Positions 32,882-40,921 of a DNA stretch of 64,000 bases are shown here, in pieces. Below the pieces are notes generated by a model. It was not told the origin of the DNA. It did no database searches and was given only the letters and a program-made list of their open reading frames with translations. The first letter of the stretch is position 1. Every line of letters begins with the position of its first letter. The stretch lies in assembly GCA_009773355.1 (NCBI GenBank), contig WRPG01000014.1:16216-80215 (forward strand), given 5' to 3'. A program made the position numbers and the translations under genes. This DNA is from Limisphaerales bacterium. Lineage in GTDB: Bacteria; Verrucomicrobiota; Verrucomicrobiia; Limisphaerales; SXTU01.

Positions 32882-35650
32882 TTATTCCACATACAGGAAC
32901 CTATTGGCGGTGAGCAACGCCTGGCACAGGCTGGTGAGCGCGTGGTCGTCGGGGTTGGTGGGCGGGGCTTCCTTGCCCTTTGCCACCTTGGCCTCTTTCG
33001 GGGCATTCGCCGTGAAGTGCGCGCGTTGCTTGCCGAGGAAGGCGAGGGCGTCGGACATCTCCGTGCTGTTCGGGCGGCGGCTGAAGGCGAGCTGCCACGC
33101 GCGCGACACCTTGGATTCGTCGGTCGAATCGCCCGACTCCTTCGCCACGCGCTCGGCGAAGAACTTGGCCTGGGCGAGCGCGAACTCGCCGTTCATCAGC
33201 GCGAGCGACTGCGGCGCGACCGTCGAGGCGTTGCGCAGCTCGCAGTTCGGCTCCATGCGCGGCGCGTCGAAGGTCTCCATCAGGCCGAGTGGCTTGCTGC
33301 GGCGCATCTGCACGTAAAGGCTGCGGCGGAACTCCTCGCCCCCCAGCGAAACGAACTTGCCGCTGGGGCGGCCCGCCGTGTCGTCGGTGTTCACGCCCAC
33401 GACGACCTGCCCGGTCTCGTCGGTCATGATGGGCACGGGCGCGCCGCCGGCTTTCGGGTTCAGCTTGCCGCTCACGAAGAGCTGCGCGTCGCGGAGTTGC
33501 TCGGCATCGAGACGGCGAATCGGGTAGCGCCAGAGGAGCTTGTTGTCGGGGTCCACCAATGCCCCCGTAGGAGACGACGTAAGGAGTCTCTGACTAGTTC
33601 CAGGTTGCCGGCTGCCTGCCTGCGATTTTGAAGTGAGACTCCTCACGTCGTCTCCTACGGAGGTTTGGCGATACGCCGCGCTGGTCATGATGACCTTGTG
33701 CAGCTTCTTCAAGCTCCACCCCTGCGCGACGAACTCGCTCGCCAGCCAGTCAAGCAGCTCCGGGTGCGTGGGCCGCTCGCCCAGCGTGCCGAAGTCCGAT
33801 GGCGACGCCACGATGCCGCGTCCGAAGTGGTGCATCCACACACGGTTCACGAGCACGCGCGTCGTGAGCGGGTGCGTGCCGTCCGTGAGCGCGCGCGCGT
33901 ATGCAAGACGGCGACCGCTCGTCGGAAGCGCCGCGTTCTTCTCCGGCAGGTCCACGGGTCGCAGCGACGCGAGGATCGTCAAGTCACCCGGCTTAAGCTG
34001 CTGCTTCGGCTGGTCGGGGTCGCCGCGATGGAAAAGAAAAGTCGGCGCGGGGCCGTCCTTCGCCGCCGTCTCGTTGAAGACGGGGATGAACTCCTCCGCC
34101 GGCTTCTTCTCGCGAATCTTCGCCGCCTCGTCGGCCTGCTTCTTCAACTCGTCGGCCTTCTTCTGCTCGTAGAGATACAGCGAGCCGGGACTGAGTTGCA
34201 TGACCGTGGGATGCTCTTTGAGCAGCTTCACCTGCGCGGGCGTGCGCTTGGCCGTGGCGGTCTTGTAAGCCTCGCGCAGCGGCACGCGGAGTTCCTCGGA
34301 GCGCTTGAGCAGCTCCTTTTCAAGCACCTCGTTGATGAACGCCTCCTGCTTCTTGAGCCGCGCATCCTCAATGACCTTCGCCTCCTTCTCCACTTCGGCG
34401 GCCTTGGCGCGGGCGTCGTCCGACATTAGCGAGACCAGCCGCGCGTTGGGCGTGCGCCAGGCGCGCAGGTCGAAGCCCGGCTCGAACACCGCGCGCATCC
34501 GGTAATAATCCGCCTGCGGAATCGGGTCGTGCTTGTGGTTGTGGCACTGCGCGCAGCCGACCGTCACGCCGAGCAGCGAACTGGAGACGACCTTGATGGT
34601 GTCGGCGACGACCGCGTTGCGCGCGACCTTCGCCTCGACGCCCGCATTCGCCGTGCCGTCGGGAGCCATGCGCAGGAAGCCGGTGGCGGTGAGCTTGTCC
34701 ACATCGGCGGGAGGAAGGTTCTTGTGCGGCGGCTTCACCAGCTCGTCGCCGGCAAGCTGCTCGACAATGAACTCGTTGAACGGCTTGTCCGCATTGAGCG
34801 AGCGGATGACGTAGTCGCGAAACTTCCACGCCCACTTGCGCTCGGTGTCGGTGTCCGTGTAGCCGTCGGAGTCCGCGTAGCCCGCGATGTCGAGCCAGTG
34901 CCGCCCCCAACGCTCGCCGTAGTGCGGCGAGGCGAGCAGTCGGTCCAGCAGTTTCTCGTAGGCGTCGGGCGAAGTGTCCTTCTCGAACGCCTCCACGTCC
35001 GCCGGCGATGGCGGCAAGCCCAGCAGGTCAAAGTTCGCGCGGCGGATGAGCGTGGCGCGGTCGGCGGGCGGGGAGAAGGTGAGTTTCTGCGCAGCGAGCT
35101 TTTGAAGCAGGAAGGCGTTGATGGGATTGCCGATTTGCGATTGCCGATTGCCGATTGAAGGCACCGCCGGCCGCTTCACCGGTTGAAACGCCCAATGCGC
35201 CCGCTCCTCCGGCGTGAAGTCATCCGCCGCGCCGGGCTTGGCCGGCTCCACGCGCGCGACCTTCGCGCCGCCGGCAATCCACTGGCGGATAAGCTCGACC
35301 TGCTCCTTGGAAAGTTTGCGCTCCGACTGCGGCATCTCGCCGTCGCGGACCATCGTGAAGAGCCGGCTCTTGTCCGGCTTGCCGGGGACGATGGCCGGGC
35401 CGCTCTCACCGCCCTTGGCGATGAGGTGCCGCAGCCGCGCGTCGAGGCCGCCCTTGGTCTTGCCCTCCTCGCCGTGGCAGTGGAAGCAGTTCGCCTTGAG
35501 GATGGGCCGGATGTCCTTCTCGAACGTCAGCGGGCCGGTCGCGGCGGGCTTGGCGGCGGCCGCCGCCATGAGTGAACTCGCCGCCAGGGCGGCTGCGACT
35601 GAAAGCACGCCTCGGAGGCCATCACACGGTGTTTTTGTGACGTTGAACAC
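32882..35650 (-). CDS. DUF1549/DUF1553 protein with planctomycete-type cytochrome c domain, carrying inserted repeats
   Basis: The 922-residue exported protein has a signal peptide. A cytochrome domain follows with CFHCHGEEGKTKGGLDAR (haem CxxCH at residues 55-59). The DUF1549 domain begins near residue 180 (PINAFLLQKLAAQKL) and DUF1553 begins near 560 (YARALTDGTHPLTTRVLVNR). A coiled-coil-like segment lies between. Two insertions are visible. Residues about 665-695 (SVGDDVRSLTSKSQAGSR and so on) come from an inverted-repeat element at 33568-33658. Residues about 164-175 (IGNRQSQIGNPI) come from a short direct repeat at 35125-35157. Both keep the frame. Function is unknown; oxidative sugar degradation has been proposed for the family. 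Confidence 0.9.
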   Translation of the reverse strand: MFNVTKTPCDGLRGVLSVAAALAASSLMAAAAAKPAATGPLTFEKDIRPILKANCFHCHGEEGKTKGGLDARLRHLIAKGGESGPAIVPGKPDKSRLFTMVRDGEMPQSERKLSKEQVELIRQWIAGGAKVARVEPAKPGAADDFTPEERAHWAFQPVKRPAVPSIGNRQSQIGNPINAFLLQKLAAQKLTFSPPADRATLIRRANFDLLGLPPSPADVEAFEKDTSPDAYEKLLDRLLASPHYGERWGRHWLDIAGYADSDGYTDTDTERKWAWKFRDYVIRSLNADKPFNEFIVEQLAGDELVKPPHKNLPPADVDKLTATGFLRMAPDGTANAGVEAKVARNAVVADTIKVVSSSLLGVTVGCAQCHNHKHDPIPQADYYRMRAVFEPGFDLRAWRTPNARLVSLMSDDARAKAAEVEKEAKVIEDARLKKQEAFINEVLEKELLKRSEELRVPLREAYKTATAKRTPAQVKLLKEHPTVMQLSPGSLYLYEQKKADELKKQADEAAKIREKKPAEEFIPVFNETAAKDGPAPTFLFHRGDPDQPKQQLKPGDLTILASLRPVDLPEKNAALPTSGRRLAYARALTDGTHPLTTRVLVNRVWMHHFGRGIVASPSDFGTLGERPTHPELLDWLASEFVAQGWSLKKLHKVIMTSAAYRQTSVGDDVRSLTSKSQAGSRQPGTSQRLLTSSPTGALVDPDNKLLWRYPIRRLDAEQLRDAQLFVSGKLNPKAGGAPVPIMTDETGQVVVGVNTDDTAGRPSGKFVSLGGEEFRRSLYVQMRRSKPLGLMETFDAPRMEPNCELRNASTVAPQSLALMNGEFALAQAKFFAERVAKESGDSTDESKVSRAWQLAFSRRPNSTEMSDALAFLGKQRAHFTANAPKEAKVAKGKEAPPTNPDDHALTSLCQALLTANRFLYVE
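33568..33658. repeat. Inverted-repeat element, GTAGGAGACGACG family, inside the DUF1553 gene
   Basis: The arms, 33568-33591 and 33635-33658, begin gtaggagacgacgtaaggag and match as complements with one mismatch. The spacer is 43 bases. The same family occurs at 36685-36776, sharing both arms and part of the spacer (gattttgaagt / gaatttgaagt). It is translated in frame on the minus strand as part of the DUF1553 protein. Confidence 0.92.
35125..35157. repeat. Short direct repeat GATTGCC/GATTTGC inside the DUF1549 gene
   Basis: Four 8-base-spaced units of the type gattgccgatttgcgattgc occur in tandem. The stretch is read in frame as IGNRQSQIGN and sits in a linker between the cytochrome and DUF1549 domains. 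It is not a CRISPR: the units are too short and there are no spacers. Confidence 0.8.
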
Positions 35651-35728
35651 GCTTTAGCAGACTGCCCGTTTGAGCAGTCAATTCACCGACCCGCTTGACA
35701 CTTCGCCGTCCCGCGACAACCTCCCTCC

Positions 35729-36688
35729 GTGCGCTTCAACCGCCGAAAAGCCTTGATTACCGGAGGCGTCGCCGCGTCCGTCGCGGGCGGCTGGTGGTGG
35801 CTGCGCAGCTCGAACGCCTGGGCCGCGCGCTTCCTGCGCGAGCGCGTGCGCGAGGTGGAACGAGACATCGCCGCCGCGACGCACAAGCCCGCGCCCGCCA
35901 GTTGGGACGCCAACGGCATCACGCTCGCATGGCTCGGTCACGCCACGGTGCTGCTCAACTTCCACGGCCTCACCATCCTCACCGACCCCGCGCTGGGCAA
36001 CCGCATCGGCCTCGGCCTCGGGCTGGGCACGCTCGGCCCGAAGCGCTTCATCGCCCCCGCGCTGCGCGTCGGCGAGCTGCCGCCGATTGACGTGGTGCTG
36101 CTCTCGCACGCGCATCTGGACCACCTGGACATGCCGACCTTGAGCCGGCTGCCCGGCAAGCCGCTGGTGGTCTCAGCGCACGCCACGGCGGACATCTTTG
36201 GCCCGAAACGCTTCGCCGAAACGCACGAGCTGCGCTGGAGCGAACACGTCACGTTGGGCACGGCGAAGGGCGAGTTGCGCGTCGAGGCCGTCGAGGTGAA
36301 GCACTGGGGCGCGCGGTGGCGCAGCGACACGCATCGCGGCTACAACGGCTACATCCTCCGCCGCGAGGGCCGTGCATTGCTCTTCGGTGGTGACACGGCG
36401 AACACGGACGCCTTCTCGGCGTTGCGCAGTCGCGGGCCGTTCGACGCGGCCATCATGCCCATCGGCGCGTATCGCCCGTGGATCCGCAGCCACTGCACGC
36501 CGGAGGAGGCGCTGAAGATGGCCGACGCGGCGGGCGCGCGGCACATCGTCCCCGTGCACCACGCGACCTTCAAACTCAGCGACGAGCCGATGAACGAACC
36601 CATCGAGCGGCTGCAAACCGCGCTGGCGAAAGAGGCGGGCCGGCTGGCGTTGAGGCAGGTCGGGGAGTCGTTCCGCATTCCCGCGTAG
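35729..36688 (+). CDS. Metallo-beta-lactamase-fold hydrolase (NAPE-PLD/UlaG-like)
   Basis: The 319-residue protein begins at GTG with MRFNRRKALITGGVAASVAG, a signal or membrane anchor with paired arginines. The metal-binding motif is SHAHLDHLD near residue 128-136. Further ligands are in AVEVKHWGAR, FGGDTANTD and VPVHHATFKL. The pattern fits the RomA/UlaG/NAPE-PLD group of lactonases and phosphodiesterases. The last codon is followed by a TAG stop that belongs to an inverted-repeat element, so the original C-terminus may have been slightly different. The gene diverges from the DUF1553 gene. Confidence 0.85.
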   Translation: MRFNRRKALITGGVAASVAGGWWWLRSSNAWAARFLRERVREVERDIAAATHKPAPASWDANGITLAWLGHATVLLNFHGLTILTDPALGNRIGLGLGLGTLGPKRFIAPALRVGELPPIDVVLLSHAHLDHLDMPTLSRLPGKPLVVSAHATADIFGPKRFAETHELRWSEHVTLGTAKGELRVEAVEVKHWGARWRSDTHRGYNGYILRREGRALLFGGDTANTDAFSALRSRGPFDAAIMPIGAYRPWIRSHCTPEEALKMADAAGARHIVPVHHATFKLSDEPMNEPIERLQTALAKEAGRLALRQVGESFRIPA

Positions 36689-36776
36689 GAGACGACGTAA
36701 GGAGTCTCTGATTGAGTTCTGTCTTTTGGGTGCCGCGCTCCGAATTTGAAGTGAGACTCCTCACGTCGTCTCCTAC
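36685..36776. repeat. Inverted-repeat element, GTAGGAGACGACG family, at a stop codon
   Basis: The arms begin gtaggagacgacgtaaggag and end gtcgtctcctac. The element is 92 bp and is closely related to 33568-33658. It supplies the stop codon TAG of the metallo-hydrolase gene and ends 6 bases from the stop codon of the convergent glycosyltransferase gene. Confidence 0.92.
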
Positions 36777-36782
36777 ATCGAG

Positions 36783-37847
36783 TCACGCGACGAAGAGGAA
36801 GTCGCGGCCTTCGACGCCGCCGCGCTGCTCCAGAAAGTTCCGGCAGAACTCCCGCGCGCCGCGCCTGGCGACGTAGCCGAGGTGAAACGCGCCCGGCGGA
36901 ATCTGCTCTGGCGCGAGCACCAAATGTCCCGCCCGTGAGCGCCCATGCTTGTTTGGGTCAACGTCCACGTAGGCGCTCACGGCGATGCCGTGCGCTTCCA
37001 GCAGTTTCACCCGCTTGCGCGTCGCGCGGCCTGCGCCCCAGACCAGCAGGGCCGGCGAATTACAGTCGCTGCCTTCCGCCATCAACCCCGCAGAACGGCG
37101 GCTGCAAGCCGCCGGCACGTGCTGCTTCAACCAACGAGCCAGATAGTCCGCCTTCAGCCGGTAGAACGACTCCACGTCGTAACGCGGGTCGGTGCGCGAG
37201 AGGCGGGCAGTTCGGTCGTGCCAACGCAGCAGCTCGCGCGGGACTTTCGCCATGCGGACGCCGGCCTCCAGCCAGCGCAGCCACAGCTCGTAGTCCTCGG
37301 GGAAATCGCCATCGCGGTAGCCGCCGTGCCGCGCGACGAGTTCGCGGCGGAACATCACGCTCGGATGCGCGAAAGGCGACTCGACGAAGCGGTTCAGACT
37401 GATTTGTTCCGGCTCAACGACCGAGTTTAGCCAGTCCACATGGAGCGCGTAGCCTTGGCTGGCCGCTCGGTCGCCGGCGAATTCCACGAGCGAGCTGACC
37501 ACACCGATGTCCGGCTGCGCGTCGAGAAAAGCGATTTGCTCCGCGAGCCGGTCAGGAAATGACTCGTCATCCGCGTCCATCCGCGCGATGAACTCGCCGC
37601 GTGCCTCCGCCAGGCCGCGATTCAAGGCCGCGACGATTCCAGCGTGCGGTTGCGAAATCACTTTCAGCCTCGGCTCCTGAGCGGCTTGCGCCAACAGCCA
37701 CTCCGCCGTGCCGTCGGTCGAGCCGTCGTCCACCACGAGCAGCTCCCAGTCGGCGAAGGTCTGCTCACGGAGACTGGCGACCGCACGCGGCAACGTGGCC
37801 AGTGCGTTGAAGGCCGGGAGCAGGACGCTGACGCGCGGGGCGGACAC
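36783..37847 (-). CDS. Family 2 glycosyltransferase
   Basis: The 354-residue protein has the GT-A fold of family 2. It opens MSAPRVSVLLPAFNALATLP and has ELLVVDDGSTDGTAEWL (first Asp motif) and EFIARMDADDESFPDRL (DxDD metal motif, about residue 95). FPEDYELWLRWLEAGV is the usual acceptor-loop motif. A Rossmann-like C-terminal extension (about 265-354) has LVWGAGRATRKRVKLLEAHG and resembles nucleotide-binding folds. The donor and acceptor are not known. It converges with the metallo-hydrolase gene, with a repeat between them. Confidence 0.88.
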   Translation of the reverse strand: MSAPRVSVLLPAFNALATLPRAVASLREQTFADWELLVVDDGSTDGTAEWLLAQAAQEPRLKVISQPHAGIVAALNRGLAEARGEFIARMDADDESFPDRLAEQIAFLDAQPDIGVVSSLVEFAGDRAASQGYALHVDWLNSVVEPEQISLNRFVESPFAHPSVMFRRELVARHGGYRDGDFPEDYELWLRWLEAGVRMAKVPRELLRWHDRTARLSRTDPRYDVESFYRLKADYLARWLKQHVPAACSRRSAGLMAEGSDCNSPALLVWGAGRATRKRVKLLEAHGIAVSAYVDVDPNKHGRSRAGHLVLAPEQIPPGAFHLGYVARRGAREFCRNFLEQRGGVEGRDFLFVA

Positions 37848-37867
37848 AGGCAGGATTCAAGCGCGCC

Positions 37868-37933
37868 GGAGCGCAGGTGTCCAACCTGCGTGCTTTGGTG
37901 AAAGGGAACGCGCAGGTTGGACACCTGCGCTCC
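37868..37933. repeat. Inverted-repeat element, GGAGCGCAGGTGTCC family
   Basis: The arms read ggagcgcaggtgtccaacct and, at the other end, the complement of aggttggacacctgcgctcc. They are perfect over 23 bases with about a 20-base spacer. It fills the gap between the glycosyltransferase start and the aldo/keto reductase stop, ending 2 bases from that stop. The same family occurs at 39213 and 42956. Confidence 0.92.
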
Positions 37934-37935
37934 GC

Positions 37936-39075
37936 TTACGCCGCGTGGGCGTAGGTCAGGTCGCGCTTCGGGTCCACGCCCCAGCGCTGGGCGACGGCTT
38001 CCAGCTCCGGCGTCAGCGGCCACTGGTCGGGCTGGGCTTCGCCGGTGAATTCGGGATGGCCGCCCTTGAGGTGCATGCAGCCCTTGTTGTCGCCGATGCG
38101 GCGGATGGTCTCGCACTCGTCGGCGGTCAGCTTGAGGTCGGGCAGCGCGGCAAGTTCATCAATCTTCGCCTCGATGGGCTTGCTGCTCGCGCCGACTTCC
38201 TGGATGTGCGTGGGGATGACGCTCTTCACCGCCGTCTGGCTGAGAGTCCAGAGGCAGGCGAGTTGCAGCAGGGTGATGCCATACTTCTCCGCGATGGGCC
38301 GCATCTGCTCGATCTTCGCGTTGCCCGCCTCAACCCAGCCGGCGGGGCGGAACGTGCGGTGGTCGCCATGGCCGAACTCGTGGCCGGGCTTCACGTCGTC
38401 GTGGAACAACCCACCGTAATCCACCACGCGCGCGATGAGCTTCACGCCGTTTTTCTCAGCAGCGGGCAGCACGTAGCCGCCGGGCCACGGCTCCATCGGG
38501 CCGAGGATGATCATCGCCTCGTCCACGAGTCCGCTGAAGCGCTCAAAGCACTGGATGATGTCGAGCGAGAAGCCGTTCGCCGGGCCGGGCGCGATGCCGA
38601 GGCGGCTGGTGAGCTTCGCGGTCTTGAGGGCTTCCATGCCCTTCCACGCGGTGTCGTCCGAGTAGCCGATGGAGTCGGGATTGTGCAGCAGCAGCGCGTC
38701 GAAACGGTCGGTGCCGATGCGTTCGAGCGACTTCTCGGCGGCCATGCGGAGATAACCGGCGTATTGGTCGGGCTTGCGCAGGCGCGGGTCGGTGAAGCGC
38801 AGGAAGCCCTTCGCGCCGTCGCGTTTGCCGGGGTAAATGTCGTGCCCGATGATGCCGATGAGGCAGTAGCTGTCGCGGGGGAATCCCTGCAACGCGCGGC
38901 CCAGCATCGTGTCCGCCTCGCCGTTGCTGTAGACGTCCGCAGTCATGAAGGTGCGGATGCCCTTCTCGTAGGCGCGACGGATGCAGGCGAGGTAGCGCTC
39001 CTCGCTGAGGGCCTCGCCGAAGTGCATGTAGCGGCCCCCGCTCCAGGTGCCGTAGGCAGTGCGTGTCAGTTCCAT
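37936..39075 (-). CDS. Aldo/keto reductase family protein
   Basis: The 379-residue protein has an (alpha/beta)8 NADPH-dependent reductase pattern. MTADVYSNGEADTMLGRAL carries the active-site Asp and Tyr. LERIGTDRFDALLLHNPD, KLTSRLGIAPGPANG and LLQLACLWTLSQTAVKSVIP follow. I start at MELTRTAYGTWSGGRYMHFG because the frame upstream runs into a repeat and the neighbouring gene region. The substrate is not known. The C-terminal 70 residues extend past the usual fold. Confidence 0.85.
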   Translation of the reverse strand: MELTRTAYGTWSGGRYMHFGEALSEERYLACIRRAYEKGIRTFMTADVYSNGEADTMLGRALQGFPRDSYCLIGIIGHDIYPGKRDGAKGFLRFTDPRLRKPDQYAGYLRMAAEKSLERIGTDRFDALLLHNPDSIGYSDDTAWKGMEALKTAKLTSRLGIAPGPANGFSLDIIQCFERFSGLVDEAMIILGPMEPWPGGYVLPAAEKNGVKLIARVVDYGGLFHDDVKPGHEFGHGDHRTFRPAGWVEAGNAKIEQMRPIAEKYGITLLQLACLWTLSQTAVKSVIPTHIQEVGASSKPIEAKIDELAALPDLKLTADECETIRRIGDNKGCMHLKGGHPEFTGEAQPDQWPLTPELEAVAQRWGVDPKRDLTYAHAA

Positions 39076-39212
39076 AAAGTGTTTCGGTCTGCGTTCATCG
39101 CGACGGTCCGCCGCCGGTTGAAATTCGCGCGGCGAAACTGTCTGCCGGGAATGGACGCGAAGGCAAGCCGCAAGGCAGGCCGGGAATTGGCGTGGGGTGG
39201 GCGCGGGTTGAC

Positions 39213-39276
39213 GGAGCGCAGGTGTCCAACCGGCGTGAGGGAGCTGCGGTTTGCGCCGGCTGGACACCGGCGCTCC
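39213..39276. repeat. Inverted-repeat element, GGAGCGCAGGTGTCC family (diverged)
   Basis: The left arm reads ggagcgcaggtgtccaaccg and the right arm is the near-complement of cggctggacaccggcgctcc. The element is 64 bp. It sits 5 bases past the stop of the DEAD-box gene, in the gap upstream of the aldo/keto reductase gene. Confidence 0.85.
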
Positions 39277-39280
39277 CGAC

Positions 39281-40726
39281 TTATCGGCCCCAACTGCGGC
39301 GGAACGGCCGGCCTCCGGGACGCGGACCGCCCGGCATGTTTCCGCCGGGACGATTCCCGCTCCTCGGGCGCTGACCGCCACTTTGCGAACCCGGCTCAGG
39401 AGCGAAGCCGCTGTGCCAACTGTCCTCGCGTTGCAGCGGATGCTGCGAGCGCTGCGGTTGCTGCTGGGAACGCTGTTGCGGACGCTGTGGACGCTGCGGT
39501 TGCGAGCGCTGCTGCGGGCGCTGTTGTTGTTGCGAACGGTTTTGTTGCCCGTGTCCGTGCCCTCGCTGCTGCGGCGCGGAGCGAACCTCCGGCCGGTCCG
39601 TGTAGTCAAATCCCTCCGCGTGCTTGCGCACCAAACCACGCCCGATGAAACGCTCCAGCGACCGCAGTTCGCCGTGGTCCTCCGGCGTCACGAAGCTGAT
39701 GGCGTCGCCAATCGCCTGCGCCCGGCCCGTGCGGCCGATGCGGTGGACGTAATCCTCCGAATGCATCGGGAAGTCGAAGTTCACGACGTGCGAAATGCCG
39801 TCCACGTCAATGCCACGCGCCGCGATGTCCGTCGCCACCAGCACGCGCACCACGCCGGACTTGAAGTCGCGCAACGCGCGGAGCCGCTGGTTCTGCGAGC
39901 GGTTCGAGTGCAGCGTCGCGCAGGTGACGCCGTGCGATTCGAGCTGGCGCGCGAGCCGGTCGGCGGAGTGTTTCATGCGCACGAAGATGAGCACCATGTT
40001 CATGTTCGGGTCTTCGAGCAGGTGCGCGAGCAGCGCGACCTTCCGCGAGCGCGGCACTTCATAAGCCCACTGCGTGACCGTCTCGGCCGGATTCGAGCGG
40101 CGGCCAATCTGGACCAGCTTGGGCGAGTGTTGAAACTCATGCGTCAGCCCTTCAATCTCGCGCGACAGCGTGGCGGAGAAGAGCAACGTCTGCCGTTGCT
40201 TCGGGAGCGAGCGGACGATTTGTCGGATGGACGGGAGAAAGCCCATGTCCAGCATCCGGTCAGCCTCATCGAGCACGAGATATTGCAGTCCGGAGAAGTC
40301 CGAGTAGCGCCGCCCCATCAGGTCCATGAGCCGGCCCGGTGTGGCAACGATGATTTCCAGTCCGTCACGCAGCGCCTTGATTTGCGCGTGCTCGCCGACG
40401 CCGCCGAAGACGGTGGCCATCTTGAACGGAAGGTATTTCCCGTAGGCGCGGATGTTCTCCTCGATTTGCACGACCAACTCGCGCGTCGGGGCGAGCACGA
40501 GCACGCGCGTGCCGCGCCCGTGGCCGGGGCTTGCCGCGAGCTTCGTCAGCAACGGCAGCGTGAACGCGGCGGTCTTGCCCGTGCCCGTCTGGGCGATGCC
40601 GATGAGATCTTGCCCCGCAAGGATGGGCGGGATGGCCTGCGTCTGGATGGGTGTCGGCTCGGTATAGCCGGCGTCCGCGATGGCGCGGAGGATGTTGGCG
40701 TCGAGGTTTAATGCGCTAAACGACAT
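39281..40726 (-). CDS. DEAD-box RNA helicase, RhlE-like
   Basis: The 481-residue ATP-dependent RNA helicase shows the canonical motifs in order: Q motif (GYTEPTPIQTQAIP), motif I (AQTGTGKTAAF), Ia (PTRELVVQ), GG, Ib (TPGRL), II (VLDEADRMLD), III (SATLS), IV (LIFVRMKHSA), V (VATDIAARGIDVD) and VI (HRIGRTGRA). Residues after about 385 form a Gln/Arg/Pro/Gly-rich tail (repeats such as QQRPQQRSQPQRPQ), which probably binds RNA non-specifically. This tail is longer than in most bacterial RhlE proteins. Roles in ribosome assembly or cold adaptation are family knowledge. Confidence 0.94.
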   Translation of the reverse strand: MSFSALNLDANILRAIADAGYTEPTPIQTQAIPPILAGQDLIGIAQTGTGKTAAFTLPLLTKLAASPGHGRGTRVLVLAPTRELVVQIEENIRAYGKYLPFKMATVFGGVGEHAQIKALRDGLEIIVATPGRLMDLMGRRYSDFSGLQYLVLDEADRMLDMGFLPSIRQIVRSLPKQRQTLLFSATLSREIEGLTHEFQHSPKLVQIGRRSNPAETVTQWAYEVPRSRKVALLAHLLEDPNMNMVLIFVRMKHSADRLARQLESHGVTCATLHSNRSQNQRLRALRDFKSGVVRVLVATDIAARGIDVDGISHVVNFDFPMHSEDYVHRIGRTGRAQAIGDAISFVTPEDHGELRSLERFIGRGLVRKHAEGFDYTDRPEVRSAPQQRGHGHGQQNRSQQQQRPQQRSQPQRPQRPQQRSQQQPQRSQHPLQREDSWHSGFAPEPGSQSGGQRPRSGNRPGGNMPGGPRPGGRPFRRSWGR

Positions 40727-40812
40727 AGAGCTTGGCAGTGTGCGTCAAAGCTGGGTGCTGAGGCGAACTAAATTTACGGCAAAGAGGAGCAGAGCGGAGT
40801 CGGCGAAAATTC

Positions 40813-40918
40813 GGAGCGCGGCTGTCCCAGCCGCAGCAGTTTGGAACTACGAGGATGCCACGAAGGTTCGCAGCGGGTTGTGACCTCAGTGCCGCTGCGG
40901 CTGGGACAGCCGCGCTCC
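40813..40918. repeat. Inverted-repeat element, GGAGCGCGGCTGTCC family
   Basis: The left arm reads ggagcgcggctgtcccagcc and the right arm is the complement of ggctgggacagccgcgctcc. The spacer is about 56 bases. It ends 3 bases from the stop codon of the PIG-L deacetylase gene and lies upstream of the DEAD-box gene. Confidence 0.9.
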
Positions 40919-40921
40919 GAT

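Noticed and set aside
35125..35157. Possible CRISPR fragment
   Set aside because: Units are about 8 bases and directly adjacent, with no spacers and no cas genes in the window.
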